Shown here piece by piece: positions 48,277-58,718 of a DNA stretch of 64,000 nucleotides. How positions within the stretch are numbered: position 1 is the stretch's first letter; the number at the start of each line of letters is the position of its first letter. Source of the stretch: Ceraceosorus guamensis (taxonomy: Eukaryota; Basidiomycota; Exobasidiomycetes; Ceraceosorales; Ceraceosoraceae); the NCBI RefSeq assembly GCF_003144195.1, contig NW_020290005.1, positions 124,001-188,000 on the forward strand, read 5' to 3'. The translations under genes were made by a program, and so were the position numbers. Below the pieces are notes generated by a model. It was not told the DNA's origin and searched no databases. It saw nothing but the letters and a program-made list of their open reading frames with translations.

Positions 48277-48600
48277 GAATGAGATGGAGTGGCTGAGGAA
48301 TTGAGGACGGCTCAATTGTGAACAGTCTGAATGCAGCCAGCCGGTGCGAAACGGGAGGATGACCTGCTGACTCGATCTGGTGCTGAGTCGATCGCGCCTT
48401 GGAAGGTTGATCAGCGGGCTCAGCTGCAATGCGTTCCTGACTTGGGCGAGTCACAGTCCCGGACTTAGGAGGCAGACCACCGCGCCTGACTCGACTGAGC
48501 GATGGCAAGTCGCGAGTGGCGTCGATCAGCAATCGAACACAGAGGCGTGCAGCGCGGTTTTTGGAAGGCAATCGTCAGAGCGGTGGATTGCGGATGGGTC

Positions 48601-48650
48601 TGGATGGATGGATGCACGGCGAATCCGAATGGATGGATGGATGCACGGCG
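48601..48650. repeat. 21-bp direct repeat
   Basis: The same 21-bp unit (four-base TGGA/GGAT periodicity ending in GCACGGCG) occurs at 48601-48621 and 48630-48650, separated by 8 bp. Confidence 0.85.
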
Positions 48651-50055
48651 TTCAGCGCGATTCATGGCATTCAGACTCACGACTCGACTGTCGTGGCTGG
48701 GATCGCGTGCGTGCTTGCGTGCCTGCGTGCGTGCATGGCACCAACGGCGCGAATCTTGAATGTGAATCGAGGGGAGCGTGCACGATGCTGCTGCTGCATG
48801 GTGGAGGTCTGACTGACTCTCCCGCCCTCCTGACACACGCGCGCCCTCGTCACACGCATCCACCACGAATTAAATGTTCTCGGCTGCCGAGTGCCATTCT
48901 CTGCCCATCTCACATCATCTCGATGACAAAGTCGAGCGTCTTCGGGTGAGGTAGTGTACCGAGGCTTGCTTGTGGTCATAATCTTGTCGGTGACCTTCGC
49001 ATCGTGTGCAGGGCCTCGGTTGGGCAAGCTAGAGCGATGAGCAGCAAACAAGCTTGTCGACGCGGCGAGACGGCTTTGCGAAGAGCAGACCCGCGAGCGC
49101 TGCTGCTGCTGCTGCTGCAAGGGGTCGTCAGCAGTGTCGTGACGCTCTATTTTACACGCCAATTCGCACATCTCAAAAGGTATCCGGAGCGATTCAAGTA
49201 AAAGTCCCTGCATGCACGCCCCTGCCCCGCTTGTCTGCCATGAAGCGTAAATGCTGATCTTGAATTGAATGTGAGTGTGAATAACGGATGCAATCTTGAT
49301 TCACCATTCACGATTGCTGGGTGGGTGCTTGTATAGCTATATATCCGCGACTCGAGTGGCGTGCGTGAGTGCACAGCATGCTCCGTGCGAAAACGGCCGC
49401 GTCCGATTCGACGCGATGCAAGGCGCGAGCGAGCGAGCGCCTCTCTCATCTGCTGCTCACGCCGGGTGCATGCATGCATGGTGCTGCATGCAACACAACA
49501 GCAGGCAGCCCGCAAGACGCGCGCTGCACAGCATGAGATCGCGTCTTGGATTTTGAGCTCGCTCGATAGACAGGCAGGCGACACTCAGACTGCTGCAGAC
49601 TAACGACTACCGCTGTACGCACCACTCAACACTGACACTCAAGACTCACGACTGGCACCCGCCAACGACACCCTCGTAGGCAAGCTGAAAGTTCGAAACC
49701 AACATCTCGCGCATTCAACGTTGCTCCTCACCGCTTTCCAGTGCACAACTCTTCTGTAGCACTGTCACTCTCCGCACTACCGACACTTCTCGCATACCAT
49801 TCCACTTGACCTGACATTAGCTTCATAATGATCTCCGGTGTTGGATGGAGCGCCCCTCACATGCTTGACTGAGCCGGTCTTAACCCATTCACCTTTCGCT
49901 CACGACGCCAGCCTCAGCATAGACAACAACCCATTCGAGTGGCCTCGGCCATTCATCTTGCGGGTTCTCTACGTCTTTCAATTGGTTGACAGACAGCCTG
50001 ATTGTCAGCTTGCCACGGGCCGAGCGTTCCTGGCACCCTTCCTATCAGCGCCATC

Positions 50056-52443
50056 ATGCCACGAACACAATCGCGCATTTCGCGCCTGGTGGCCTCCTTT
50101 CTCAGGATTGTGTTGGTGCCCACCATCCTCTTCGGCGTTCCTCTGTGGCCCTTCTTGGGACTTCTCTGCGCAGGTGAGGCTTTCTTTGGCAATTAGGCGC
50201 GAGGCGTGTGACGGTCCTGCTTATCGCAGGTTTCGATTGCTCCCATTGATGATCTTGGCAGTCCCGTTTGTGGGCATCATGTGAGTCTAGCAGCCATGTT
50301 GCGCAAATTCGGGTTCCTGCTCTGACTCTCGTGAATGTCTGTTCGCCCCTCAGCACCATTCCCCTCTTTCTGCTCTTGTCCGTTCTCCTCCTCTACTCGA
50401 TAGCGTGGTTCTCCTACTTGCTGCTTGCTCAAGCCGATCCACCGGCAAGCATCTCAGCTTCGAGCTACCTGCCCTTCTTGCCGTACAGCCCCATGAGATG
50501 CCTGAAGGTCAACTGGGCCGCCTTTCAATACGCCACGACTGCTGTCACGGTCGTCATCCCAGCAGTGCTAGACTGGAGCTATCGTCGCGTCATGGTGCTT
50601 GGCTCCAAAGGTGCAGAGGGTATCGTCAAGTGAGTTGATTACGCATCATACTCTGCTTGCATTTACGCCTGCTGAAGTTGTGCTCCGACGGCGCTGCAGG
50701 GAAGGCATCGACTATGGCTCCCAGACACCTGGCATGCGTCTCGATGTCTACCTTCCACCCTCGCATGCCACAAGTGGCTCAGCTGCACAAGGAGCTACTG
50801 CGGCTCAGACTTTACGCACCCGGAAGCATAGCACACTCTTCGCGGATGCGATTCCACCACCCGTCGAGGAAAGCCTGAACGGAGCAGCCAGGATGCGGGG
50901 AGCACCCGTCATCGTGTTTGTGCCGCCGACCATTCCGCCGCTTACGTGGACGAACAAACGAGTAAGTCATGCATACACTACGGCGCGCTGGCACCTGATC
51001 GCGTCAGCTGATAGAGATCTCCTCGTCGTCAGAAAACGTACTTGCAGCTCGCTCTTCGTTTTCGACGGATGGGCTACTGCGTAGTAGTCCCAGACATTGT
51101 AAGCATATGAGCGCCGAGCCTTGGAGAAGAAAGGCGAAGGGTCGTCGACTGATGTTTCCCCGCCTTTCACAGTCGTACTTTCCAGCTGCGCGTATGCGTG
51201 CGTCTGTCATCGACTTGCGCTTGGTTCTTCGATGGGTAGGAGAGTCGTGCGCCCGCTACGGCGGTGATCCTTCTCGCATTCATTTGATGGGACACGGGCT
51301 CAGCGCCCATTTGGCGCTGCTCACTCTAGCTCAGGAGGCCGTGGTCTTGAGTCGTGAGGGTCACATGGAGAGAGCGTTTGAACGCGAGATGGAGAAGAGG
51401 GGAATGATGAGATGGGACGGCAACGCTTCGGATGAAGATGAAAGCTTCGGACCTTCTGCGGGGAGCCCTTCGGGCCGGGCTCAGCAGCGACGCACCTACC
51501 GCCTGAATGAGCAGGCTCAGAACGCTCCGGCAGAGGACGCTCAGGCCGAGACGGCTTGGGTCGACGAACCGGCGGATGGTGACGATCTGCCCCCGGGGGC
51601 AGTGATGGGAGAGTCCTCTGCTGCAGGCGGGACAGCACGCCTCGCATCTCAGCTGGGGAGTCTCGGCACGCCGAGCGCTTCACGCAGTGGGGCGAGCAGC
51701 GGCGAAGTCACGTTCCCGAGCGCAGGCATCAGCTCTTCACCCATGAACGCCCAACAGCACGCGGTCGGTCGAGAACAGTCGCTGGCAAATGCAGAGGCGT
51801 CCATACCCAACGGATTGCGCAGAGTGGAAATCTACTCCCCAGATGTCGCCATCCCTCCCATTGCCGGTCTCATCCTCGTCTCTGGGGTCAGCGATGTTAT
51901 CAAGGGTTTCAGAAATGAGGTGAGTACATCAGTCAAGCATGCTGTCTTCCAAAGGCCCGACTTCCATAATAAGCATGACCCTCCATTCCTTGTCATACAG
52001 TCTGATCGTGGCATTGAGCACCTGAGCGTGCTCAGAAGGGCGTGCGGCCCCAGTCACACAGCTTGCCTAGTGAGTGCGGAAGTGTGGTCGACAAGGACTC
52101 TGGTGAGCTTACTCAAACAATACGCTCTGCTGGGCACCACTGCCTTTAGCTGCATTCCCCAGCGCACTTGATCTACGCTGCAAAGAATATTGTGGACGCT
52201 AGCTTGTTCCCACCCAAGATCCTGCTGATACACGGTGGTAAAGACAGCGTGGTGGATGTGTCCCAGTCCACTCTGCTCAAGACGCTTCTGGTGGGCTGCG
52301 GGGTAGGAAGCGTCAGACTTCGAGCTTATAGGCAGCTAGGGCACGCGGAGGCCATCGCTGCCATGTTCTTGGGCATGGGCAAAGCGGCTACACGGTACCA
52401 GAAGCAGCTGCTCAACGATATTGCCGACTTCGTTCAGCAATGA
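50056..52443 (+). CDS. Membrane-anchored alpha/beta-hydrolase-fold protein
   Basis: Exons 50056-50173, 50262-50280, 50354-50629, 50700-50961, 51033-51098, 51173-51919, 52001-52069 and 52150-52443 give 1851 nt, 616 aa. The N-terminal ~100 residues hold two to three membrane segments (LVASFLRIVLVPTILFGVPL; TIPLFLLLSVLLLYSIAWFS). The fold then resembles prenylcysteine-methylesterase-type carboxylesterases: DYGSQTPGMRLDVYLP, DLRLVLRWVGESCARYGGDP, IHLMGHGLSAHLALL, GLILVSGVSD, LLIHGGKDSVVDV and the His segment LGHAEAIAAMF. The usual oxyanion HGGxW is replaced by VPPTIPPLTW, and the nucleophile elbow reads GHGLSAH, with Gly289 where Ser is expected. The candidate Asp and His remain. About 170 disordered residues are inserted after the elbow. 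Activity is therefore doubtful. Confidence 0.8.
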
Positions 52444-53217
52444 GCGAGAAGTCTCAATTTGCGCCCAAAACCCCCCTCGTCTCACACATTGCAGACACTA
52501 TCTCCTCACGACGCCGCCCTCCACCATTTGGCTCCTGCATGCATGACGAACCCATACCTGTTCTCACTTCCGTGTAACGATCTCGCCCTGATGACACTCT
52601 TAACCTTACCTTATCCGGAGCTTCTCGTAACTATGCTCCATAAGATTCTCGCTGTTACATCTGAGGCTGCATCGGTGCCCCTCAGCATCCGTCTAGCTAG
52701 CAGTGACGAGTGTAGGTACGTGGTTGACTGCTGTCTTTGACCTCTCCACCCTCGACTTCGGAGGCAAGAATGTTCAAAAGCCGCAAGCGTCGAGTGTTGA
52801 TCTTGTGCATGCATGGCGGTGCTCATTTTGATCGAGTGCGATTCGTGCGCCTGCAAGCATGCAAGGGTCGCGCGACTTTTCGCGCTCGACGCGTCTCACC
52901 AAACACGCGAAGCTTTTCCACACGCAGCTCACGTAGCAGCGAGCCCAGCGTTGGCATTCGCTGCAACGCGTGCATCATACACGCCGCCTCCGCATGGCTT
53001 TTTGACTTCGGACGGTTTGCTGCTGCGTTCGTTAATGCGAGGGACGCTCTGAACTGCGATCACGATTGACTTGATCACTTGATTGCTTACCACTGAACAT
53101 CGATCGCGCCGCAAAAGACCTGATCGTGGTCCTTTACATCAGCAATTGCAGGCATTGTATTGGCCGTCGATCGATAAAAAAATTTTGGAATTCCCGACGC
53201 TTCTCGAGTCACATCAG
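52444..53217. other. Intergenic region upstream of PCH2
   Basis: About 770 bp between two plus-strand genes. A TCACGATT motif lies near 53060 and an AT-rich run (GATAAAAAAATTTTGG) at about 53172-53188 lies just before the PCH2 ATG. No gene supported. Confidence 0.4.
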
Positions 53218-55328
53218 ATGCAAGCCAAGATGCTGGCGACAACATCGACCAATGGCGTGCGCGAGCAGCAGCATAGACCCCATGTCCATATCGAAGCCAG
53301 ATTATCGCAGAACTCGACGATGAGGGCGGACAGCATCAAGCAAGCTCTGCTTTCTTATCTCGATTCGAACGTAGCTAGTCTGGAGAGCGAGACGACGTTG
53401 GAAGGATGGCAGAGCGTGCCTTTGCTCAGGCAGCATTTAGACCTTGTGAGGGTGGGTGAATGCGGTGAGTGGATGGATGGAAGGGTGGTGTGGGAAGCAC
53501 AAGTGCACGGCGAGAGGCTGGTCTCTGCGTTGCCGATACCTGTTCTCTGGCTTATGCTATCACTTTGCCGCTCCCACCGGCCGTCAGCCGTACCCTCCTC
53601 CATCGTCTCGCTCCAGTATGCCCAGCCGCAAATATACGTCTATCAACCCGCTCCAGCAGACTCGATGGAGGAGTTTTCGGCAAACAATGGCGAGGAAGGG
53701 GAAGAGGAAGTCGTTGCCGCTTCGGTGTTGGAGCTGCCGAGTAGGACACTAGAGGGAGTGTGGCAGAGGTGCGTAGAGGTCGGCAAGCTGCGGACACAGC
53801 TTTGGCGACTGGGCGCTCACGGGCTAGGATTGCGAGGCTGGAACTGGCACGTGTGAATGCTTCTTGAACCCAAAGCATAATTGGCTAAAGCTTTGCACCG
53901 TAAAATGCAGCTTGATCTACGGGGACGACATCAAGCTACGCCTGCTGAACTACATCGCCACCACGTTGCGCTTCTCTGACGCGAATGTGGATCTGAACAT
54001 CGTTGCATGGAATCGGTGAGCCTGCTTTGACACTCATCTTTCACCATCGAGGTGCTCAATGACCCACTCCTACTGCGCTCATTCAGGGTCGTGCTTCTGC
54101 ATGGTCCGCCAGGCACAGGTGAGCGCTCATCCGCTCCCTCATGCAAGACTGTCGGCTGATTTGTCCTCTGCTACAGGGAAAACGACGCTTTGTCGAGCTT
54201 TGGCGCAGAAGCTCGCGATTCGTCTGTCAGAGCGGTCAGTACGAGCGCCGAAATATTCAGACAGTCGTATGAGAGGCTCACTCATGGGCCGCATTCCTCG
54301 CGCAGGTATACCCACGGCAAGCTCGTAGAGATCAATTCGCATTCGCTGTTCTCGAAATGGTTCTCGGAAAGCGGCAAGTTGGTGCAGAGATTGTTCAGCA
54401 TGGTCACCGAGATGGTCGAGGATGAGGATGGCTTTGTGGTCATTTTGATAGGTGCGTCCGAGGTGTAGGCTGCATCACGGCAAGTCGATGTATTCTGATT
54501 GCTGTCTTGGATCCACGTGGCCGTAAAGATGAGGTCGAAAGTCTGACAGCGTCACGGAGCGCATCCATGGGCGGTAGCGAACCGAGCGACGCGTTGAGAG
54601 TGGTCAACGCCTTGCTCACACAACTGGACAAGCTGAAGCACCGGAAAAATGTGCTTGTCATGACGACTAGCAATATCAGCGAAGCGATAGGTAAGCCGGC
54701 CGCAGATGCGTGAAAGTATGGAGATCACTTCTCTCAATCACTCCTTGCCTCTTGCAGATAATGCGTTCATCGACAGGGCAGACATTAAGGCGTTCGTCGG
54801 ATTACCGCCGCCGCAGGCAGTCTACTGGATTTTGCAGTCTTGCTTGACAGAGCTCATGCGTGTGGGAATGATTCAACAGCTTGTGAGTCAGAAGATGCGA
54901 TTCAGCGCCTCTTTCGATCTCGTTCGCTGCTACGCAAGCTCACCATGATCTTCATCTCGCGTTGCAGGAGTTAGTGGATTGGCGCACGGCAGCATCACTC
55001 AGGTCCGAAGCCGCATTGGGTCGGACAGAGCAGAGTCCGAACAAGCTGTCCAGCCTAAAGCTGTGGGAATTATCATGCTTGTGCGAGGTGAGTCAATTCG
55101 CAAGGATGCTTCCTAAACCTTTCGGAGGCTAAAAAGTCCCGCGCGACTCTCATGCAGGGCACGTCAGGTCGCACATTACGTCGACTGCCCATCCTGGCTC
55201 ATGCAAGGTATCTGAGCTCATCCGCTGGGCCTCAGACCTCGTGCGAAGCTTGGATCGACGCCATGCGAACTGCGACGATCGATTCCCAAAACGACCTGTC
55301 ACGCGTGACAAAAGGCGGAAACATCTGA
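53218..55328 (+). CDS. PCH2: AAA+ ATPase TRIP13/PCH2 (HORMA-domain remodeller)
   Basis: Exons 53218-53451, 53617-53768, 53911-54015, 54087-54118, 54177-54234, 54306-54451, 54529-54690, 54758-54882, 54968-55087 and 55158-55328 give 1305 nt, 434 aa, almost the length of human TRIP13 (432). TRIP13/PCH2 unfolds HORMA proteins (Hop1, Mad2) in the meiotic and spindle checkpoints. Visible: [20 protein letters not shown], Walker A GPPGTGKT (170-177), [20 protein letters not shown], Walker B VVILIDEVESL (Asp243, Glu244), [15 protein letters not shown], sensor-1 [19 protein letters not shown], and the C-terminal [19 protein letters not shown]. The region 53452-53616 is also open in frame; removing it gives the family's normal length. 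Starts at 53218 or 53230 are both possible. Confidence 0.93.
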
Positions 55329-55647
55329 CGCTCCGCGGCGCAGTATCCGGCTCGCATCAAAGCCAGGTATACCTGGCTTTCGAGCATGCGCTTGCTCCAC
55401 TCTTCCTTCTTTCCAGCTGGCGATCCGACGCCTGTCTCGGCACACTGCACGCCCATCCCCATCAAAGCACATCATCTGTAACATCTTCAAACGTCCGGAC
55501 TCTCACGGCAATAGAACGACTCCTCCTCGAAATGTACACAAGCCCATCTTTGGCGGCGATGCCATTCAATGCATCTTTATTGCGCCCTATATCTTTCAGC
55601 CATATCCCTGCCGCATTGGAATGAATGCGGCTGATGGCCCAGAGTAC
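55329..55647. other. Convergent intergenic region
   Basis: About 320 bp between the PCH2 and HECT stop codons. Short frames only; probably 3' UTRs. Confidence 0.5.
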
Positions 55648-58294
55648 TCATGCGAAGCCGAAGCCCTCTCCGCCTTCGTTCATGGCGACAAGCAGCTGAG
55701 ATCTGAGCTTTTCGTAGCTATCGTACTGAGGCAGATCAAGCTGATTGAAGCTGACGAATTGGCAGTAAGGGGCGGGAGAAAGTCAGCGCTCAGCAGGATT
55801 GGCAGATTTTGTGACTGTGCACTCCCGCTCACCAAGTGTGGGCTGCAGGTAACCTATCTGCACCATATGCTTTGTGTATGTTGAATTTCTGGGTGCCCTG
55901 GACACCTTGCAAGTGAGCGAAGCCCTCCAATGGTACTTTGCTAGTACCAGTGATGAACTGCAGCAATTTGGCTTTTTCGGTCTGATCAAAAGACCTGACA
56001 GCTCGCCACCACCACTGGATAACAGCATCGCTGTTCGTGTATCCGTGAAGGTCCGTGTTGTTCTTCCAAGCGTCCACATCTATGTCTGGAAGACCCGAAA
56101 TGAGGAGCTCCAGCTCTTGTTCGCTGAAGATACGAATCAGCTCAGGCGGAATAATCTCGTTGAAACCTTGCAAGAAAGCGTCAATCTGCAAAGCGAGAGC
56201 TCATCAGCGAGCTGCAATGAGAAGCGTCTGCTTCATTGCGTGAATCTGTACACACCTGCTTGCGAATGGACAGCGTGAGGCGCTGCTCTGTCACGAGTCT
56301 CACGTATTCCACCTTGTTCGCCTCGGTCACGGGAATAGCTGCACCTCCCTCCTTCAATTCGATCTGCTTCGTCTCGCCGAAATCGTCCGCATCAACTGAA
56401 AAGTTCAAGTCCAAGATATCCGTAATGTCATTCTCTAGCATCCATTCCAGACTTTTGTAGTATTCAGGATCGACGCTCTCCAAATCCCGATAGTCCACTG
56501 GCTTGTTAAGGATGTGCTTGTAGAACGATCGAGTAAAGTAGGCGTCCAGTAACCTTCCGTCGTAGATGGCTTTACCAATGACTCGGCCTATGAAAGTGAA
56601 AAACGCCAGGTGGTCCGGATTGACTGCGCTCATGCGATTTGGCTGATACGTCGTCCGGTCAGCCGCGCAAGGGGCAAAGAGTGCATAGTCCGGATTGAAC
56701 ATCGCCCTGGCAAGCACTTGGAACCATTCTCTGGTAACACCACCCGCATCGATGCCTTCCTCGTTGTAGAAGCGCACGTTAAGCTTGCCATGCTTGATCT
56801 CGGTTCCAGAATGTCGTCTAAAGAACCAGAAGCTGTCCTCAAAAACGTACTGTCTGCGCACACTTAAGCTCAAAGGCGTCATGTGCTCCCTCCTACCCTT
56901 CTGCAACTGCTGAGAGAAGTAATTCCTCTTGTTGTCGAAATCCAGCACCTTGGGATTATTGACGAGCAACGAGAAGCTTCCCGACATCAGGGTAGGGTTC
57001 TGCCGCACCATGACATTGAGGATCTTGCGATGCCTCTCGGTGAAGGAGAAGAAGTTGTCCCGCAGCACTTCTCGCTTTGTGCGAGAGAGGGCCGAGGGTC
57101 GCTCCAAGGTAGGAGACACAGACCCTCGAGCTGAGACCGCCGCTGATCCCGCTGCTGCTCTCGCTTCCACCACTGCGGCAGACTCGGGCGTGGCCACATG
57201 TTTCGAAATCACCATCAGACTCTGCACGCAACGCGAGGAGCATCTCAGCTTGGGAACTCTCAAGACACGCACGCACTTGCCTATTTCATCTACGATCCTT
57301 TCAACGAGACGTACCTCTATCAGCGGCAAAAGCACCTGCGCAGCTCCAGCGTCCCCTTTGAGCCTGTCAAGCGCTTCGCTCAGCTTCTTCCACAACTCTT
57401 CAAAGTCGAAACCCTCGTAGATCTTAGCCAAGGCCTCCTCATCCTCAGGACTAGGTTTCTTCGCTTCCTTATCCTTTGCTTTGCCCTTTTGCGAAGTCCG
57501 CGACAGGATGCTCATGGAAGGAGGAAGCGGTAGATCCAGAGCCATGTCCATATCGTTGCTACCGTATGGATCCATCAAGCTAGAGCCGCCGAGACCAGGA
57601 CCGCCAAGTAGAGCTGCCAAAGGGCTCATACTGCTCCCCGAGGGCTCAGACAGGCCGCCTGAGGGATCTAAAGTTCTGGATCCAGAAGGCAAAGGAAGAG
57701 CCATAGGAATCGAGCTGGGCAATTCTGAGCCAGAAGCGCGCGGTGTTGATGACCCGTTTGCGCTGCCCGACCCGGTCATGGCACTTAGCAGACCAGGCAG
57801 AGCCTCGCCCAAGCCTGGCATAGCATCTTCGGCAGTCCGTCCAGAGCCTGATGCCGAACTTGAAGATGCTACGGGCATCGGAACGATAATGGTCGCCGAC
57901 GAGCCCGCTGGCAAAGAGGGCCGATCAGACCCTTGCGGCGTTTCGGAGCCCTGACGCCTACGAACATGATGAAGATAGAGACAACTGACTCAGCCATAAC
58001 AATGTTGGGCAGATACGGCATGTCTGACTCACTCTGACATGTTCGTACCCTCGAAGTCGTCAATCCTGTATGATAGCCAGCTTGCCCTCCCGCGACGTCG
58101 CCGGCAGACTTGGCCGGATCGATGGCGAAGGACGCGAGATCTGGACTCCGTAAATGTTGGAGGCGAGCAGAGAAAATGTGCCTTGATTGTGCTCTCGTGG
58201 CATTGAACAGGGCGATGCTTTTGTACGTTGTTGTGGTGAGAAGCCAGAAGGCGGGGAGCAGCTCACACCCATCAAGACCACCTCACCGCTTCAT
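55648..58294 (-). CDS. TOM1: HUWE1/TOM1-type HECT E3 ubiquitin ligase, short form
   Basis: Firm exons: 58065-58033, 57957-56256, 56185-55833, 55750-55648. Tentative first exons 58294-58287 and 58217-58110 (start [13 protein letters not shown]) would give 768 aa, but the 44-bp intron this needs has a weak donor, so the true 5' end is unsure. The catalytic domain follows HUWE1 and Tom1 closely: [123 protein letters not shown]-type [15 protein letters not shown], and [20 protein letters not shown] ending in EGFGFA. The Cys in AHTC is the ubiquitin acceptor; its codon is split by the last intron. Before the HECT lies the Tom1-like [13 protein letters not shown] segment. Full Tom1 proteins exceed 3000 aa; here a divergent gene leaves no room for that. 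Confidence 0.85.
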
Positions 58295-58718
58295 GACTCG
58301 CATCGCAAGAGCTGTCATGCTCTCGCTCGATCGATCGACCTGTGCACGCTCCAGAGCTCGGCAACAGACAGCACTTGACGATGCAGCAGCAGCTATGTGT
58401 ATGTGCACGGCTGCGTCGCACTCAAATTTGCGGTCAAGCAGCAGCCGCGCAACCCTAGCTGCGATCTTGGCGGGCCGTCAATGTCACGTGCTCGTTCAGG
58501 TGGAGGACCTGAAGCTTGGTCTGCAAGTCAAGATTTGGCATTCTTGCAAGGATGGGCTTTAAAGCACCACAGGCAGAAGGAAACAGCCATCATCGGCCCA
58601 AGCGGGAGCTTTTGGCGGCGCTTTCTTCGTGCCCTCGCCAACTTTCGTCTGGCTGCCTGCGCAGATAAGCATCGATTGACGAGTCTTGGCGACCGCAAAC
58701 CTCCCTGGAGCTGCTACA
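58295..58718. promoter_or_regulatory. Divergent promoter region, HECT and WW-FF genes
   Basis: About 420 bp between the tentative HECT start (-) and the WW-FF gene ATG (+). No long minus-strand frame is present that could supply a longer HECT N-terminus. Confidence 0.4.

Larger units (their letters stand above)
48184..50055. promoter_or_regulatory. Divergent intergenic region with microsatellites
   Basis: About 1.9 kb between the F-box gene (-) and the hydrolase-fold gene (+). It contains the GTG/GGC microsatellite at 48227-48276, a 21-bp direct repeat at 48601-48650, a CTG run near 49098-49115, TATA-like runs near 49335 and TCACGA motifs near 48678, 49305 and 49645. No supported gene. Confidence 0.4.
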
